From: CAYUVF01 sp964448045
GTDB lineage: Bacteria; Bacteroidota; Rhodothermia; Rhodothermales; Salinibacteraceae
Length of the DNA: 33,441 nucleotides
NCBI GenBank assembly: GCA_964448045.1
Contig: CAYUVF010000051.1
Span: forward strand, 1-33,441
Direction of reading: 5' to 3'
Below the pieces are notes generated by a model. The model was not told the DNA's origin. It did not search any database and saw nothing but the letters and a program-made list of their open reading frames with translations. Both the position numbers and the translations under genes were made by a program. Shown here one piece after another: positions 1 through 7,980 of this stretch (position 1 is its first letter; each line of letters begins with the position of its first letter).

Positions 1-927
1 GGGGCGAAGCGCGGCGAGCGCGCCGGCGGCCAGCCAGGAGGCCAGCACCATGTCGAGGTAGCCCGAGAGCTGGTACACGCCGCGCCCGGCCACGACGGGT
101 CCGAATGCGTTGATGGCCTCGCGCACGCCGTCCACGCGCGTCGAAAACGAGAGGCGGAAGCCCTCCATCTCGCGGATGACGAGCGGCAGCTGCACGAGAA
201 ATTGGAGCGCGCCGCCCGCGAGCGCCCCCACGAACGCCGCCATCAGGAGCTGATTGAGCCAGTCGATGGGCCACGCTTCGGCCTCGGGGAGGGGCGCATC
301 GAGCCACACGGTGGCCGCGAGGACCAGCCCGCCGATGATGGCCGCGTTCCACAGCACCGGTGCGAAATACGGCAGGAAGAAGCGCCGGTGACTGTTGAGT
401 ACGCCCAGCGCCCACGCCGAGAGGACGAGCAGCCCCGCCATCGGGAAGACGAGGCGGAACGCCTGCACGACGAGCTGGAAGCGGTTGACCGGCAGCTCGC
501 CCGCCGCCACTTTCGCGGCGTCGTCGACGTATCCGGGCGTCAGGACCGTCGCGATCGGCTCGGCGAAGACGACGCCGAGGAGGACGAGCGCCGCCGTCAG
601 CGCCAGCAGCAGCCCGAAGATGGCGCCGGCAAACCGGCCCGCATCGCGCGGCCGGTTCTCCTTCAGCATCTGACTGTAGATGGGGATGAAGGCGGCGGAG
701 ATGGTGCCTTCGCCGAGCAGGTTTTGCAGCAGGTTGGGCCCGCGGAAGGCGGCCTGAAGCGCATCGGTGTGGGCGCCGACGCCGAAGAAGTAGGCGATCA
801 CGCCTTCGCGGAGAAACCCCGCAATCCGGCTGGCCAGGATGCCACCCGCCACGGTGCCGGCCGCGTTCGACCGGGAAGCGGCGGTCGGCTCCGCGTCGGG
901 CGTCGAGGGCGTTTCGGAGTCAGGCAT
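1..927 (-). CDS. murJ: MurJ/MviN lipid II flippase (partial, C-terminus beyond window)
   Basis: The reverse strand from the ATG at 925-927 is open for 309 codons to the window edge, so the stop and roughly the last third of a normal MurJ (about 500 residues) are missing. MurJ is the polytopic inner-membrane flippase that moves lipid II across the membrane for peptidoglycan synthesis. The N-terminus shows the family pattern: a short polar leader, then SRIAGFLRE (about residues 34-42), the GVGAHTDALQAAFRGPN stretch, and NLLGEGTISAAFIPIYSQ, the hallmark of the MviN family. Several hydrophobic segments follow. The start lies 26 bp after the stop of the upstream YdjM-like gene on the same strand, so the two are probably co-transcribed. 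Family assignment is firm; nothing can be said of the C-terminal half. Confidence 0.93.
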   Translation of the reverse strand, partial: MPDSETPSTPDAEPTAASRSNAAGTVAGGILASRIAGFLREGVIAYFFGVGAHTDALQAAFRGPNLLQNLLGEGTISAAFIPIYSQMLKENRPRDAGRFAGAIFGLLLALTAALVLLGVVFAEPIATVLTPGYVDDAAKVAAGELPVNRFQLVVQAFRLVFPMAGLLVLSAWALGVLNSHRRFFLPYFAPVLWNAAIIGGLVLAATVWLDAPLPEAEAWPIDWLNQLLMAAFVGALAGGALQFLVQLPLVIREMEGFRLSFSTRVDGVREAINAFGPVVAGRGVYQLSGYLDMVLASWLAAGALAALRP

Positions 928-953
928 AGGCGAGCGCAGCCGCAGAGATCAGC

Positions 954-1469
954 CTACCAGCCGGACGAGCGCCGGCGGCGGAAGGGCAGCGGGATGATGA
1001 GGCCATCGAGCAGCAGATGGCTGAAGTAGCCGACGAGCGCCGCCCCGTAAAAGGGCAGCCCGATGAGCGGCTTCTCGGGGAAGAGCATGTACGGCAGCAC
1101 GAACAGCGGCGACGGGATCAGCAGCATCGCCCACCACGAGTGCGTCCATCCGCGGTGCTTGCCGACGATGGGCAGCAGCGCAAACAGCCCCAGAAAGGCC
1201 GCCTCGGCGTAGTGCTCCGTTGCAATCAGAAAGAGATCGACGGTCAGAAAGATGCCGTAAAAGAGGTTCTGGCCTTTCGAGTTGGTGTCGACATCGGGCC
1301 AGAGGCCGAACATCAGCGCGAGGACAAACAGCGCGATCGGGTAGGCGATGAGCTCGGGGAGGCTGAACTGCTGGTACGCCGCGTTGATGGAGTACACGTA
1401 AGCCAGGGCGCCGACGTATCCGGCGCAGAAGACCGTTGCTCCCGTAATGTGCCCGCGATACCCAGCCAT
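954..1469 (-). CDS. YdjM/DUF457-like membrane-bound metal-dependent hydrolase
   Basis: 171 residues with about four hydrophobic segments. Polar motifs typical of the LexA-regulated inner-membrane hydrolase family (YdjM, PF04307) can be seen: an early His in GHITG (residue 7), the acidic PDVD motif near residue 60, HRGWTHSWW near residues 104-112 and HLLLDG near residue 152. The His/Asp residues are expected to bind metal. The substrate of this family is not established, so the call is family-level only. The ATG at 1467-1469 follows directly on low-complexity repeat DNA (1471-1520), and no Shine-Dalgarno sequence is visible. A longer overlapping frame up to 1509 has a different, Arg-rich composition and was rejected. 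It lies between aroQ and murJ on the same strand. Confidence 0.8.
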   Translation of the reverse strand: MAGYRGHITGATVFCAGYVGALAYVYSINAAYQQFSLPELIAYPIALFVLALMFGLWPDVDTNSKGQNLFYGIFLTVDLFLIATEHYAEAAFLGLFALLPIVGKHRGWTHSWWAMLLIPSPLFVLPYMLFPEKPLIGLPFYGAALVGYFSHLLLDGLIIPLPFRRRRSSGW

Positions 1470-1470
1470 G

Positions 1471-1520
1471 TCGAAGTGCGAATGTCGAGGTTCGATGTGC
1501 GAGTTTCACGTTTCAACGGA
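1471..1520. repeat. Degenerate TTCGAnG/TTTCACG low-complexity spacer
   Basis: The sequence just upstream of the YdjM-like gene is built of imperfect short words (TGCGAATG, TCGAGGTTCGATG, GAGTTTCACGTTTCAACG) unlike the coding DNA around it. It resembles in style the clearer tandem repeats at 1564-1610 and 2031-2117, but no exact unit can be defined. Confidence 0.45.
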
Positions 1521-1563
1521 TTGGGGCGAACACCGTGCCAGCGGGCTGCCAATCGCCGCTCCC

Positions 1564-1610
1564 ATTCGCCATTCCCCATTCGCTATTCGCCATTCGCCAT
1601 TCGCCATTCC
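1564..1610. repeat. Heptamer tandem repeat ATTCGCC, six copies
   Basis: Six consecutive 7-bp units read ATTCGCC, ATTCCCC, ATTCGCT, ATTCGCC, ATTCGCC, ATTCGCC (1564-1605), followed by a partial ATTCC. On the minus strand the unit is GGCGAAT. A pure array of this unit has no stop codon in any of the six frames. The array overlaps the 3' end of aroQ and supplies its stop codon. Confidence 0.9.
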
Positions 1611-2017
1611 TTAAGGTAGCGCACGGCCAGGTGATAGCCCGCCGGGCCGAGTCCGCTGATCTGCCCGACGCACGCGCCCGCCACCCGCGATATATGCCGA
1701 AAAGCCTCACGGGCGTGAATGTTCGACAGGTGCACCTCGACGACCGGCGTGTCGATGGCGGCCACCGCGTCGCGCAGGGCCACCGACGTGTGCGTGTAGC
1801 CGCCGGGGTTGAAGACCACACCGTCCGCCGCGCGGGCCTCGTGCAGCGCGTCGATGAGGGCGCCTTCGTGGTTGCTCTGCACAAACGTGAAATTGACCTC
1901 CGGGAAGGCCGCGCGTAGATCCTTGGCGAGATCGTCCAGCGTCTGCGTCCCGTACGTCTCCGGCTCGCGGGTGCCAAGTAGGTTCAGGTTCGGGCCGTTG
2001 AGGATGAGAAGGGTCAA
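1583..2017 (-). CDS. aroQ: Type II 3-dehydroquinate dehydratase
   Basis: Converts 3-dehydroquinate to 3-dehydroshikimate in the shikimate pathway; type II enzymes are small dodecamers. The 144 residues show the full family signature: ILNGPNLNLLGTREPE at the N-terminus, catalytic Tyr22 (ETYG), NPGGYTHTSVAL with Asn70 and His76, EVHLSNIHARE with His96 and His101, and ISGLGPAGYHLA near the end. Both gene ends are odd. The only start in frame is TTG (2015-2017), lying at the edge of repeat DNA without a visible Shine-Dalgarno sequence. The last residues EWRMANGE are encoded by the GGCGAAT heptamer array, and the TAG stop exists because one repeat unit carries a G-to-A change (plus position 1584). 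The core enzyme looks intact. It lies within a minus-strand run, with repeat-filled spacers on both sides. Confidence 0.95.
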   Translation of the reverse strand: MTLLILNGPNLNLLGTREPETYGTQTLDDLAKDLRAAFPEVNFTFVQSNHEGALIDALHEARAADGVVFNPGGYTHTSVALRDAVAAIDTPVVEVHLSNIHAREAFRHISRVAGACVGQISGLGPAGYHLAVRYLKEWRMANGE

Positions 2018-2030
2018 GGTTTCAGGTTCA

Positions 2031-2070
2031 GGGTTTTCAGGGTGAAGGGTTTTCAGGGTGAAGGGTTCTG
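2031..2070. repeat. 16-bp tandem repeat GGGTTTTCAGGGTGAA, 2.5 copies
   Basis: Two perfect 16-bp copies at 2031-2046 and 2047-2062, then a partial copy GGGTTCTG to 2070. It is preceded by AGGTTTCAGGTTCA, a TTTCAGG-type word. The array lies immediately upstream of the aroQ start on the minus strand, so it forms the aroQ leader. Confidence 0.9.
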
Positions 2071-2093
2071 TTCTCGGTCGGTAATGGCTGGGG

Positions 2094-2117
2094 TCAACCT
2101 TGTCAACCTTTCAACCT
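2094..2117. repeat. TCAACCT heptamer, three copies
   Basis: TCAACCT occurs at 2094-2100, 2103-2109 and 2111-2117 with 2- and 1-bp spacers. It lies in the MBL-hydrolase/aroQ spacer, ending 8 bp before the MBL-hydrolase stop. This is a different word from the 16-mer in the same spacer. Confidence 0.75.
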
Positions 2118-2125
2118 GCCCCCTG

Positions 2126-2926
2126 CTACTCGCCAATGCGGAACGTCAGTCCATCGTAGCCCAGGTTGATGTTCGGGGGGAGGGCGGCGTCGGCTTCGGC
2201 ATGGAGGGCGTTGTGCGTCATGTGGATGAAGTACGTCTGCCGCGCGCCGATCTGCCGGGCGACGGTTACGGCTTCGTCGAACGAGAAGTGGGTGGGGTGC
2301 GTTTCTGGGCGCAGCGCATCGAGCACGAGCACGTCTACGCCGTCGAGCATCGCCAGGCTCTCGGCCGGGAGGTGGCTGACATCTGTCACATACGCGAAGG
2401 CGCCGATCCGGTAGCCGTACACCTCCAGGTCGCCGTGGTAGCCGGGGATGGGGTGCACGCGAACGGGGGTGCCGTCGTCGTAGCGGCTCGGGACGGTGAA
2501 GGGGGCGGTGACGGAGCGCAGCTCCACGCGCGGCGCGCCAGCGTATTTATCGGGGCCGAAGATGTAATCGTATTTGGTGCGGAGGACGGCTTCGGTTGAG
2601 GGCGGGCTGTAGCATGGCATCGGCTGACGGTTGCGGAAGAAGAAGGGGCGCAGGTCGTCCAGCCCGGCGACGTGGTCGAAGTGGTGATGGGTGTAACACA
2701 CGGCGTCGATCCGGTCGAAGCCTTCGCGCAGCGCCTGCTGGCGGAAATCGGGCCCCGTGTCGATGAGCAGGCCGAGGCCGTTGACGCGGAGGTAGCAGGC
2801 ACAGCGCGTTCGGGTGTCGCGCGGGTCGTCCGACTGGCAGACGCGGCAGGTGCAGCCCAGCACGGGCACGCCCGTCGACGTGCCGGTGCCCAGCAGCGTT
2901 GCGGTCAGCGGGGCGTCAGTCGGCAT
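2126..2926 (-). CDS. MBL-fold metallo-hydrolase, PhnP-like
   Basis: 266 residues of a metallo-beta-lactamase fold. The metal motif THHHFDH (His80, His82, Asp84, His85) is followed by VAGLDDLRPF. Further ligands are His164 (GYHGD), the Asp in VTDVSHLP and the late His in YFIHMTHN. The N-terminus GTGTSTGVPVLGC and the Cys cluster CTCRVC (25-30) match the structural zinc site of PhnP-type cyclic phosphodiesterases (phosphoribosyl 1,2-cyclic phosphate phosphodiesterase). There is no phn operon here, so the true substrate may be another cyclic phosphodiester, as is common for stand-alone homologues. The start ATG (2924-2926) overlaps the 3' end of the upstream 96-aa gene by 11 bp, so the two are translationally linked. 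Confidence 0.88.
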   Translation of the reverse strand: MPTDAPLTATLLGTGTSTGVPVLGCTCRVCQSDDPRDTRTRCACYLRVNGLGLLIDTGPDFRQQALREGFDRIDAVCYTHHHFDHVAGLDDLRPFFFRNRQPMPCYSPPSTEAVLRTKYDYIFGPDKYAGAPRVELRSVTAPFTVPSRYDDGTPVRVHPIPGYHGDLEVYGYRIGAFAYVTDVSHLPAESLAMLDGVDVLVLDALRPETHPTHFSFDEAVTVARQIGARQTYFIHMTHNALHAEADAALPPNINLGYDGLTFRIGE

Positions 2927-3206
2927 GCGGCGCCTCCTCGGTAGCTTCGTCTTGCTGCGCCCAGGCGTCTTCGAGGGCCTGGCGGACGGCAGGCTTCAGG
3001 TAGATGGCGTCGATACGGGTCTCGCGCAGGGCATCGGCGAGGACGGCGAGCTGCACCTCGGGCAGGTGGCGTTTGTTCAGCATGATGATGGATTCGCCGT
3101 CCACCGCGCACCGTCCGCCGCGAAAGTTGCCCTTCTCGACGCGCACCTCGTACCCCAGCTGGTACGCCGCTTGCTTGAGTTCGTGGATGATCTGCGTGGT
3201 TTTCAT
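2916..3206 (-). CDS. Small conserved-looking hypothetical protein (96 aa)
   Basis: I do not recognise a named family. The frame is open much further upstream (to 3656), but the natural start is the ATG at 3204-3206, giving MKTTQIIHELKQAAYQLGY at the N-terminus. The protein looks real: balanced composition, predicted alpha-beta-beta-alpha order, a basic strand pair (VRVEKGNFRGGRCAVDGESIIMLNK), then helical segments and an acidic, probably disordered tail (QQDEATEEAPHAD). No membrane segment or catalytic motif is evident. It is the first gene of the minus-strand run and overlaps the MBL-hydrolase gene by 11 bp, which suggests co-expression. Divergent from the secreted beta-helix gene at 3376. 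Confidence 0.75.
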   Translation of the reverse strand: MKTTQIIHELKQAAYQLGYEVRVEKGNFRGGRCAVDGESIIMLNKRHLPEVQLAVLADALRETRIDAIYLKPAVRQALEDAWAQQDEATEEAPHAD

Positions 3207-3375
3207 AGCACATCCGAAATGATAAGCGGCCCGAATGGTTTCGGAAGATCTTTCGCACTTCGGCGAACGTGTCCGGATGTCGATCCATCTATCGCGTGAT
3301 AATGCGGGTGCCGTTTTATCGTGTTTCGGCCTGCGCCCCCTCAACATCTTTTGAATTGATGTCCCCCCTTTCATC

Positions 3376-5976
3376 ATGAGTTCCTCGATACGACGCGTCG
3401 TATCCTGCCTGATCGTATGTTTTTTCATCGCGCTACCGGCCTCGGCCAATACGTTTGTCGTCAAGGACACTGGCGATGCCTCCGATGACACTCCTGGCGA
3501 CGGCATCTGCGCCACCGCTGGCAACGTGTGCACGCTCCGTGCGGCGATTGAAGAGGCCAATGCTACAGCTAACAGCGGCGGACCTGACGAAATCTTGTTC
3601 GACATCTCAGGGAGCACGCCGCATGTCATCCAGCCCGCTAGCGCCCTGCCCACCATTACCGAGCCGGTGTACCTACAGGGCGATGACGAACCCGACTATG
3701 TGGATAGCCCCGTCGTGGTTCTCGACGGTCAAAATGCCGGAGGCAGTGTAAGTGGGCTCACCGTCAGCGGGTTTAGTGGAAGCAACGTCATCATAGAAGG
3801 GCTGTCCATCGTCAATTTTGGAGGTAATGGCATCACCCTCGACAATGTGACATCCGTTCTGGTCTACAACAACTACATTGGCGTAGCCGCCGATGAGTCA
3901 GCAGCTGGCAACGGGGGCAACGGCATCGAGATCACGGGCGGTGCCTCCTCCATCACCGTTGGAAACGGAACTGCAACGGGAAATGTGATCTCCAACAACT
4001 CGTCGCGCGGCATTTTCATTGGTTCATTTGGTGGAGAATCGAACAATGTTATCTACGGCAATCTGATTGGCATGGACCCATCGGGCTCGACGGGGATGGG
4101 GAATGGCTTCGACGGCATAGTAGCCAGCGGTGCGTCGGGCACCACGATTGGTGGAACCTCGGCCAGTGACCGAAATGTGATTGCTGGCAACGGCCGCGCA
4201 GGAGTGGGCATTAGCGGTGGAAGTGCCACGGTCCAAGGCAACTACATTGGCACCAACGAGGCAGGGAATGCTGCCATCCCGAATGGGGATGGTGCCGGAT
4301 CGGGCTTTGATTACGGAGGCGTTCAGGTGAGCAACGGCGCGTCGAGCGTCACCGTGGGCGGCACATCCAGCGGAGCGGGCAACGTCATCAGCGGCAACAC
4401 TGACCACGGCGTGCTGATCACCGGGAGCGGGACGAGTGTCACCGTGGAAGGCAACCACATTGGTACCAATGCGGCGCGCGATGCGATGTTGAGCAACGAT
4501 CTCAGCGGCATCGAGGTTGCCGATGGGGCGACCGCCACGATTGGAGGTGCCACCAGCGGGGCGGGCAACGTCGTGGCTGGAAACGGCGAGTTCGAAATCC
4601 ATCTCGCCACTGACGGAAACACGGTGCAGGGCAATTATCTGGACACCAACGCCAACGGCGACGATCTGGGTAGCAGCTTCAACGCGATCAGCGTCGACGG
4701 AAACGGCAACCAGATTGGAGGGACATCCTCTTCAGCTCGCAACGTGATTGGACACACGGCCACGAATGCCGTACGCGTGAGCGGTGCAAGTAATACGCTG
4801 CAAGGTAACTACATCGGTGTGATGCCGGATGGCACCGCCATTGGCCATCCCGGATCTAACATCCTAATTTCAGGAAGTGACAACGCGATTGGCGGAGTGG
4901 GATCTGGAGAAGGCAACATGCTGGCGAACTCAGGGTGGGGAGTTGCTATTATCTCGGGGAGTTCCGGCAACGCCGTGCGTGGCAATGCCATCCATAGTCA
5001 AAGCCAACAGGGAATCGACCTCGAACAGGATGGCACGACGGCCAACGACACCGACGACAGCGACACCGGCTCCAACCACCTCCAGAACTACCCCGAAATC
5101 CAGAGCGCCAGCTACGACAGCGGCGCCGATGAAATCACCGTCACGTACCAGGTGCCCAGCGATCCGTCGCTGACCGGCTCAGGCGCGCCGGCGTATGACC
5201 TGAAGGTCGACTTTTACCGGGCCGATACCGATGGCAGCGGCGAAGTCTACCTCGGCACCGATACGTACACCACGACCGATTACAACAGCGGGCCGAGCAA
5301 GCAGATTACCTTTACTCCCGCGGCCTCGGTCACGTCCACCGATGACATCGTCGCCACCGCGACCGATGCCAACGGCAACACGAGCGAGTTCAGCGCGGCG
5401 CCTGCGACGCTGCCGGTGGAGCTGACGGCGTTTGCGGCGCGCGTCGATGGCGATGCCGTGCAGCTTGCGTGGCGCACGGCCTCGGAGACGAACAACGCCG
5501 GCTTCGAGGTGCAGCGCAAAACAAGTGGAGCCGACTTCCAGACGATCACGTTTGTCGAGGGGGCCGGTACGACGAGCCGCGCGCAGCGCTACCGGTTCAG
5601 CGACACCGCTCTGCCGCCGGATGCCGAGCGCATCACCTATCGGCTCAAGCAGGTGGACCTCGACGGCGCCTTCAACTACTCCGATGAAGTCGAGGTCGTG
5701 CGGGGCGTGCCGGAGCAGCTCACGCTGAAGCCGAACGCGCCCAATCCGGTCCATCAGCAAACGACCATCCGCTACGCGCTTCCCGCAGCAGCCGAGGTGC
5801 AGCTGGCCGTGTTCGATGTGCTGGGCCGGCGCGTGGCGACGCTCGTCAACGACCAGAAATCAGCCGGGCGCCATACGGTGACGTTCGATGCGGCGGATCT
5901 GCCCAGCGGAGTGTACCTGTATCGTTTGCAGGCGGGCGACACAGTTCAGTCGAAGCGCCTGACGATCGTCCGTTGA
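3376..5976 (+). CDS. Secreted right-handed beta-helix protein with CSLREA-type start and T9SS sorting domain
   Basis: 866 residues. A signal peptide (residues 1-24, cleavage after PASA) precedes a CSLREA-like domain, with TFVVKDTGDASDDTPGDG and CTLRAAIEEANA near residues 26-65. About seven parallel beta-helix repeats follow (roughly 140-560). Each has GNVI(S/A)GN, a valine/isoleucine strand and GNYIGTN-type turns. Next come an Ig/cadherin-like stretch (about 570-675), a domain starting PVELTAFAARVDGDAVQLAWRTASE (about 678), and a C-terminal T9SS type A sorting domain with PNAPNP, DVLGRRVATLV, SGVYLYRL and a final KRLTIVR. It is expected to be exported by Sec and then by the type IX system, and attached to or released from the cell surface. 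Function is unknown; such helices often bind or cleave polysaccharide, but no catalytic site is visible. By eye, GC content is lower over roughly 3400-5050 than in the C-terminal part. Confidence 0.88.
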   Translation: MSSSIRRVVSCLIVCFFIALPASANTFVVKDTGDASDDTPGDGICATAGNVCTLRAAIEEANATANSGGPDEILFDISGSTPHVIQPASALPTITEPVYLQGDDEPDYVDSPVVVLDGQNAGGSVSGLTVSGFSGSNVIIEGLSIVNFGGNGITLDNVTSVLVYNNYIGVAADESAAGNGGNGIEITGGASSITVGNGTATGNVISNNSSRGIFIGSFGGESNNVIYGNLIGMDPSGSTGMGNGFDGIVASGASGTTIGGTSASDRNVIAGNGRAGVGISGGSATVQGNYIGTNEAGNAAIPNGDGAGSGFDYGGVQVSNGASSVTVGGTSSGAGNVISGNTDHGVLITGSGTSVTVEGNHIGTNAARDAMLSNDLSGIEVADGATATIGGATSGAGNVVAGNGEFEIHLATDGNTVQGNYLDTNANGDDLGSSFNAISVDGNGNQIGGTSSSARNVIGHTATNAVRVSGASNTLQGNYIGVMPDGTAIGHPGSNILISGSDNAIGGVGSGEGNMLANSGWGVAIISGSSGNAVRGNAIHSQSQQGIDLEQDGTTANDTDDSDTGSNHLQNYPEIQSASYDSGADEITVTYQVPSDPSLTGSGAPAYDLKVDFYRADTDGSGEVYLGTDTYTTTDYNSGPSKQITFTPAASVTSTDDIVATATDANGNTSEFSAAPATLPVELTAFAARVDGDAVQLAWRTASETNNAGFEVQRKTSGADFQTITFVEGAGTTSRAQRYRFSDTALPPDAERITYRLKQVDLDGAFNYSDEVEVVRGVPEQLTLKPNAPNPVHQQTTIRYALPAAAEVQLAVFDVLGRRVATLVNDQKSAGRHTVTFDAADLPSGVYLYRLQAGDTVQSKRLTIVR

Positions 5977-6008
5977 CGGAACTGAACGCCCCGTATCTGA
6001 AAAACAAA

Positions 6009-6043
6009 AAAGCCGCGCCCCGTAGCTGGGAGCGCGGCTTTTC
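6009..6043. terminator. Two-way intrinsic terminator
   Basis: Perfect 11-bp inverted repeat AAAAGCCGCGC (6009-6019) and GCGCGGCTTTT (6033-6043) with a 13-nt loop. An A-run lies on the left and a T-run on the right, so it can act on both strands. It sits between the convergent beta-helix gene and the RNase G gene. Confidence 0.92.
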
Positions 6044-6105
6044 TATTCCAGCGGGAGATCCCCGTGCGTGAGCGCGTGGGTCTCTATTTGGTCATACGTG
6101 GGTAA

Positions 6106-7980
6106 TCAGGAGCCGTCTTCGGCAGTCGCGAAGGACTGCTCGGCGAGTTGATCGCCGGAGCGCGCATCCACAAAGCGATAGGCCAGCGGCGAGAGCGACT
6201 CGTCCTGCTCCACCCGCACGCGAATCATGTGCTCCATGAACCAGCGGGTGGGATAGCTGGGAACAGGACGGTTGAGGAACGCGGCCATGAAGGGGTGCAC
6301 ACGAAGCGTAAGCGTGCGGCGATTGCCGTTGGCAGCGTAGTCGGTGAGCCACTCTTCCAAGGTGTTGAGGATGGCTTCCGGAGGGGCCGCCGGCGCTTCG
6401 GTCGAAGTCGGGGCGGGCCGCTCTTTCGGGGCCTCTTGCTCGGCCTGAGCCTGCTCTTTCGCTTTCTGCCGGGCTCGCTTTTGTGCCTCGGCCTTGGCCG
6501 AAATCGCCTGATCCAGATCGCGCTTGAGCCGGTCGACCTCCTGCTTGAGGGTGCGCACCTCCTCGTCATTCTGATCGGTTCCTTCGGCTTCCTCTTTCCA
6601 GCGCTTCAGTTCGGCGCGCAGGCGCTTGATCTCTTTCTGATACTCCTGGGCAGCCTGCTCGTATTCGCGCTGCGAGATGTTTTGGGGCTGGTAATCCTGC
6701 TCTTCCGACGACGCGCCGTTCGACGATGAAAACGTGGTCGTGATGCTGGGGCGGAGCCGCTGGCGGGTGATCTCGACGAGGCCGAAGTCGCTCATCGGCA
6801 GGATCTTGGTCACGGCCCGGTCATCCTTGAAATTCTTCTTCAGCTCCTGATAGATCTTCTTCCGATTCTTGTCGCTGCGCAGATCGATGAAGTCAACGAC
6901 GATGATGCCGCCGAGATCGCGCAACCGCACCTGATGCGCAATCACGCGCGCCGCTTCCAAGTCTACCTGCAGCGAATTTTCCTCCTGCGACATCCCGCGC
7001 CCCGAGCGGCCCGAATTGACATCGATGACGTGCATCGCCTCGGTTTGTTCGATGTAGAGATAGCCGCCGGAAGGCAGCTCGATGCGGTCACGAAAGGCCT
7101 TGTCGGCGCCGGATTGGATGCCGGCTTCCTTGAAGATATCCACTCCGCCTTCGTGGAGTTCGACGCAGTCGGCCATCTTGGGCGCGACGGCCTGGACGTA
7201 GCTGCGGATGCTGTGGTAGAGCCCCTTGCTGTCGACCAGAATCCGGTCGTAATCGCTGGAGAACTGGTCGCGGATGATGGACGACGCCATGTCCACATCT
7301 TCGTGGATCAGCTCGGGCGGGGAGGGGTTCTGGGTCAGCTGCTTTTCGATGCGCCGCCAGCGTTCCATCAGCAGCTTCAGATCGGTATCGAGCGACTTGG
7401 CATCGCGGCCTTCGGCGACGGTGCGGATGATAGTGCCGAAGCGATCGGGCACGAGGCTCTTGGCGAGTGCTTTGAGGCGCCGTCGCTCTTTCTCCTCGGT
7501 GATCTTGCGCGAGACGGCTACGTAATCGGCCAGAGGGACGAGCACGAGGAAGCGTCCAGCCAGCGTCAGATTGGTCGTGATGCGGCTGCCCTTATTGGAG
7601 ATGGGCTCCTTCGTGATCTGCAGCAGCAGATGTTGGCCGCGGGTAAGCAGGTTCGACGCGCGCTTGTTGCTGTCTTCGCCCGAGCTGATGTCGTAATCGA
7701 CGTCTTCGACGCGCGGATTGGACGACGAGAGTAGCTCTAAGAAGCCGGGAAGGTTGTCGGAGACATCCGAGAAGTGGAGAAAGGCATCTTGCTCCTGACC
7801 GATGTCTACGAAGGCGGCCTGGATGCTCGGCATCACCTTGCGAACGCGCCCGAGGTAGATGTTGCCGATGGTGCGCTTGTTTTCGGGGTTCTCGATGTAG
7901 AGCTCGGCGAGCTTCCCATCTTCGACGATCGCGATGCGCGTCTGGTGCTCGGCGGCATTAACGACAATTTCTTTGGACAT
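6106..7980 (-). CDS. rng: Ribonuclease E/G family endoribonuclease with coiled-coil insert
   Basis: 624 residues from ATG 7978-7980. The N-terminus KEIVVNAAEHQTRIAIVEDGKLAELYIE and the S1 domain (GNIYLGRVRKVMPSIQAAFVDIG, about 38-130) are typical of Rne/Rng. The magnesium-binding catalytic residues are Asp320 (HVIDVNSGRSG) and Asp363 (GGIIVVDFIDL), spaced exactly 43 residues apart as in E. coli RNase E (303/346). After TRQRLRPS the usual zinc-link CPxCxG motif is absent; only one Cys is seen in the whole protein. A long charged coiled coil (about 430-560, with KEIKRLRAELKRWKEEAE and KQEVDRLKRDLDQ) takes its place, then a low-complexity Ala/Pro/Glu stretch and a small C-terminal domain with LTLRVHPFMAAFLNR. 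It processes and decays RNA as an oligomer. The frame extends upstream to 8085 but lacks family sequence there. Confidence 0.93.
   Translation of the reverse strand: MSKEIVVNAAEHQTRIAIVEDGKLAELYIENPENKRTIGNIYLGRVRKVMPSIQAAFVDIGQEQDAFLHFSDVSDNLPGFLELLSSSNPRVEDVDYDISSGEDSNKRASNLLTRGQHLLLQITKEPISNKGSRITTNLTLAGRFLVLVPLADYVAVSRKITEEKERRRLKALAKSLVPDRFGTIIRTVAEGRDAKSLDTDLKLLMERWRRIEKQLTQNPSPPELIHEDVDMASSIIRDQFSSDYDRILVDSKGLYHSIRSYVQAVAPKMADCVELHEGGVDIFKEAGIQSGADKAFRDRIELPSGGYLYIEQTEAMHVIDVNSGRSGRGMSQEENSLQVDLEAARVIAHQVRLRDLGGIIVVDFIDLRSDKNRKKIYQELKKNFKDDRAVTKILPMSDFGLVEITRQRLRPSITTTFSSSNGASSEEQDYQPQNISQREYEQAAQEYQKEIKRLRAELKRWKEEAEGTDQNDEEVRTLKQEVDRLKRDLDQAISAKAEAQKRARQKAKEQAQAEQEAPKERPAPTSTEAPAAPPEAILNTLEEWLTDYAANGNRRTLTLRVHPFMAAFLNRPVPSYPTRWFMEHMIRVRVEQDESLSPLAYRFVDARSGDQLAEQSFATAEDGS

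Noticed and set aside
202..1029. A 275-codon plus-strand frame near the left edge
   Set aside because: It is antisense to a clear MurJ N-terminus and the end of the YdjM-like gene; strongly Arg/Glu-rich shadow.
2031..2117. A CRISPR array or phage attachment site
   Set aside because: Units are too short (7-16 bp), with no unique spacers and no cas genes or integrase nearby.
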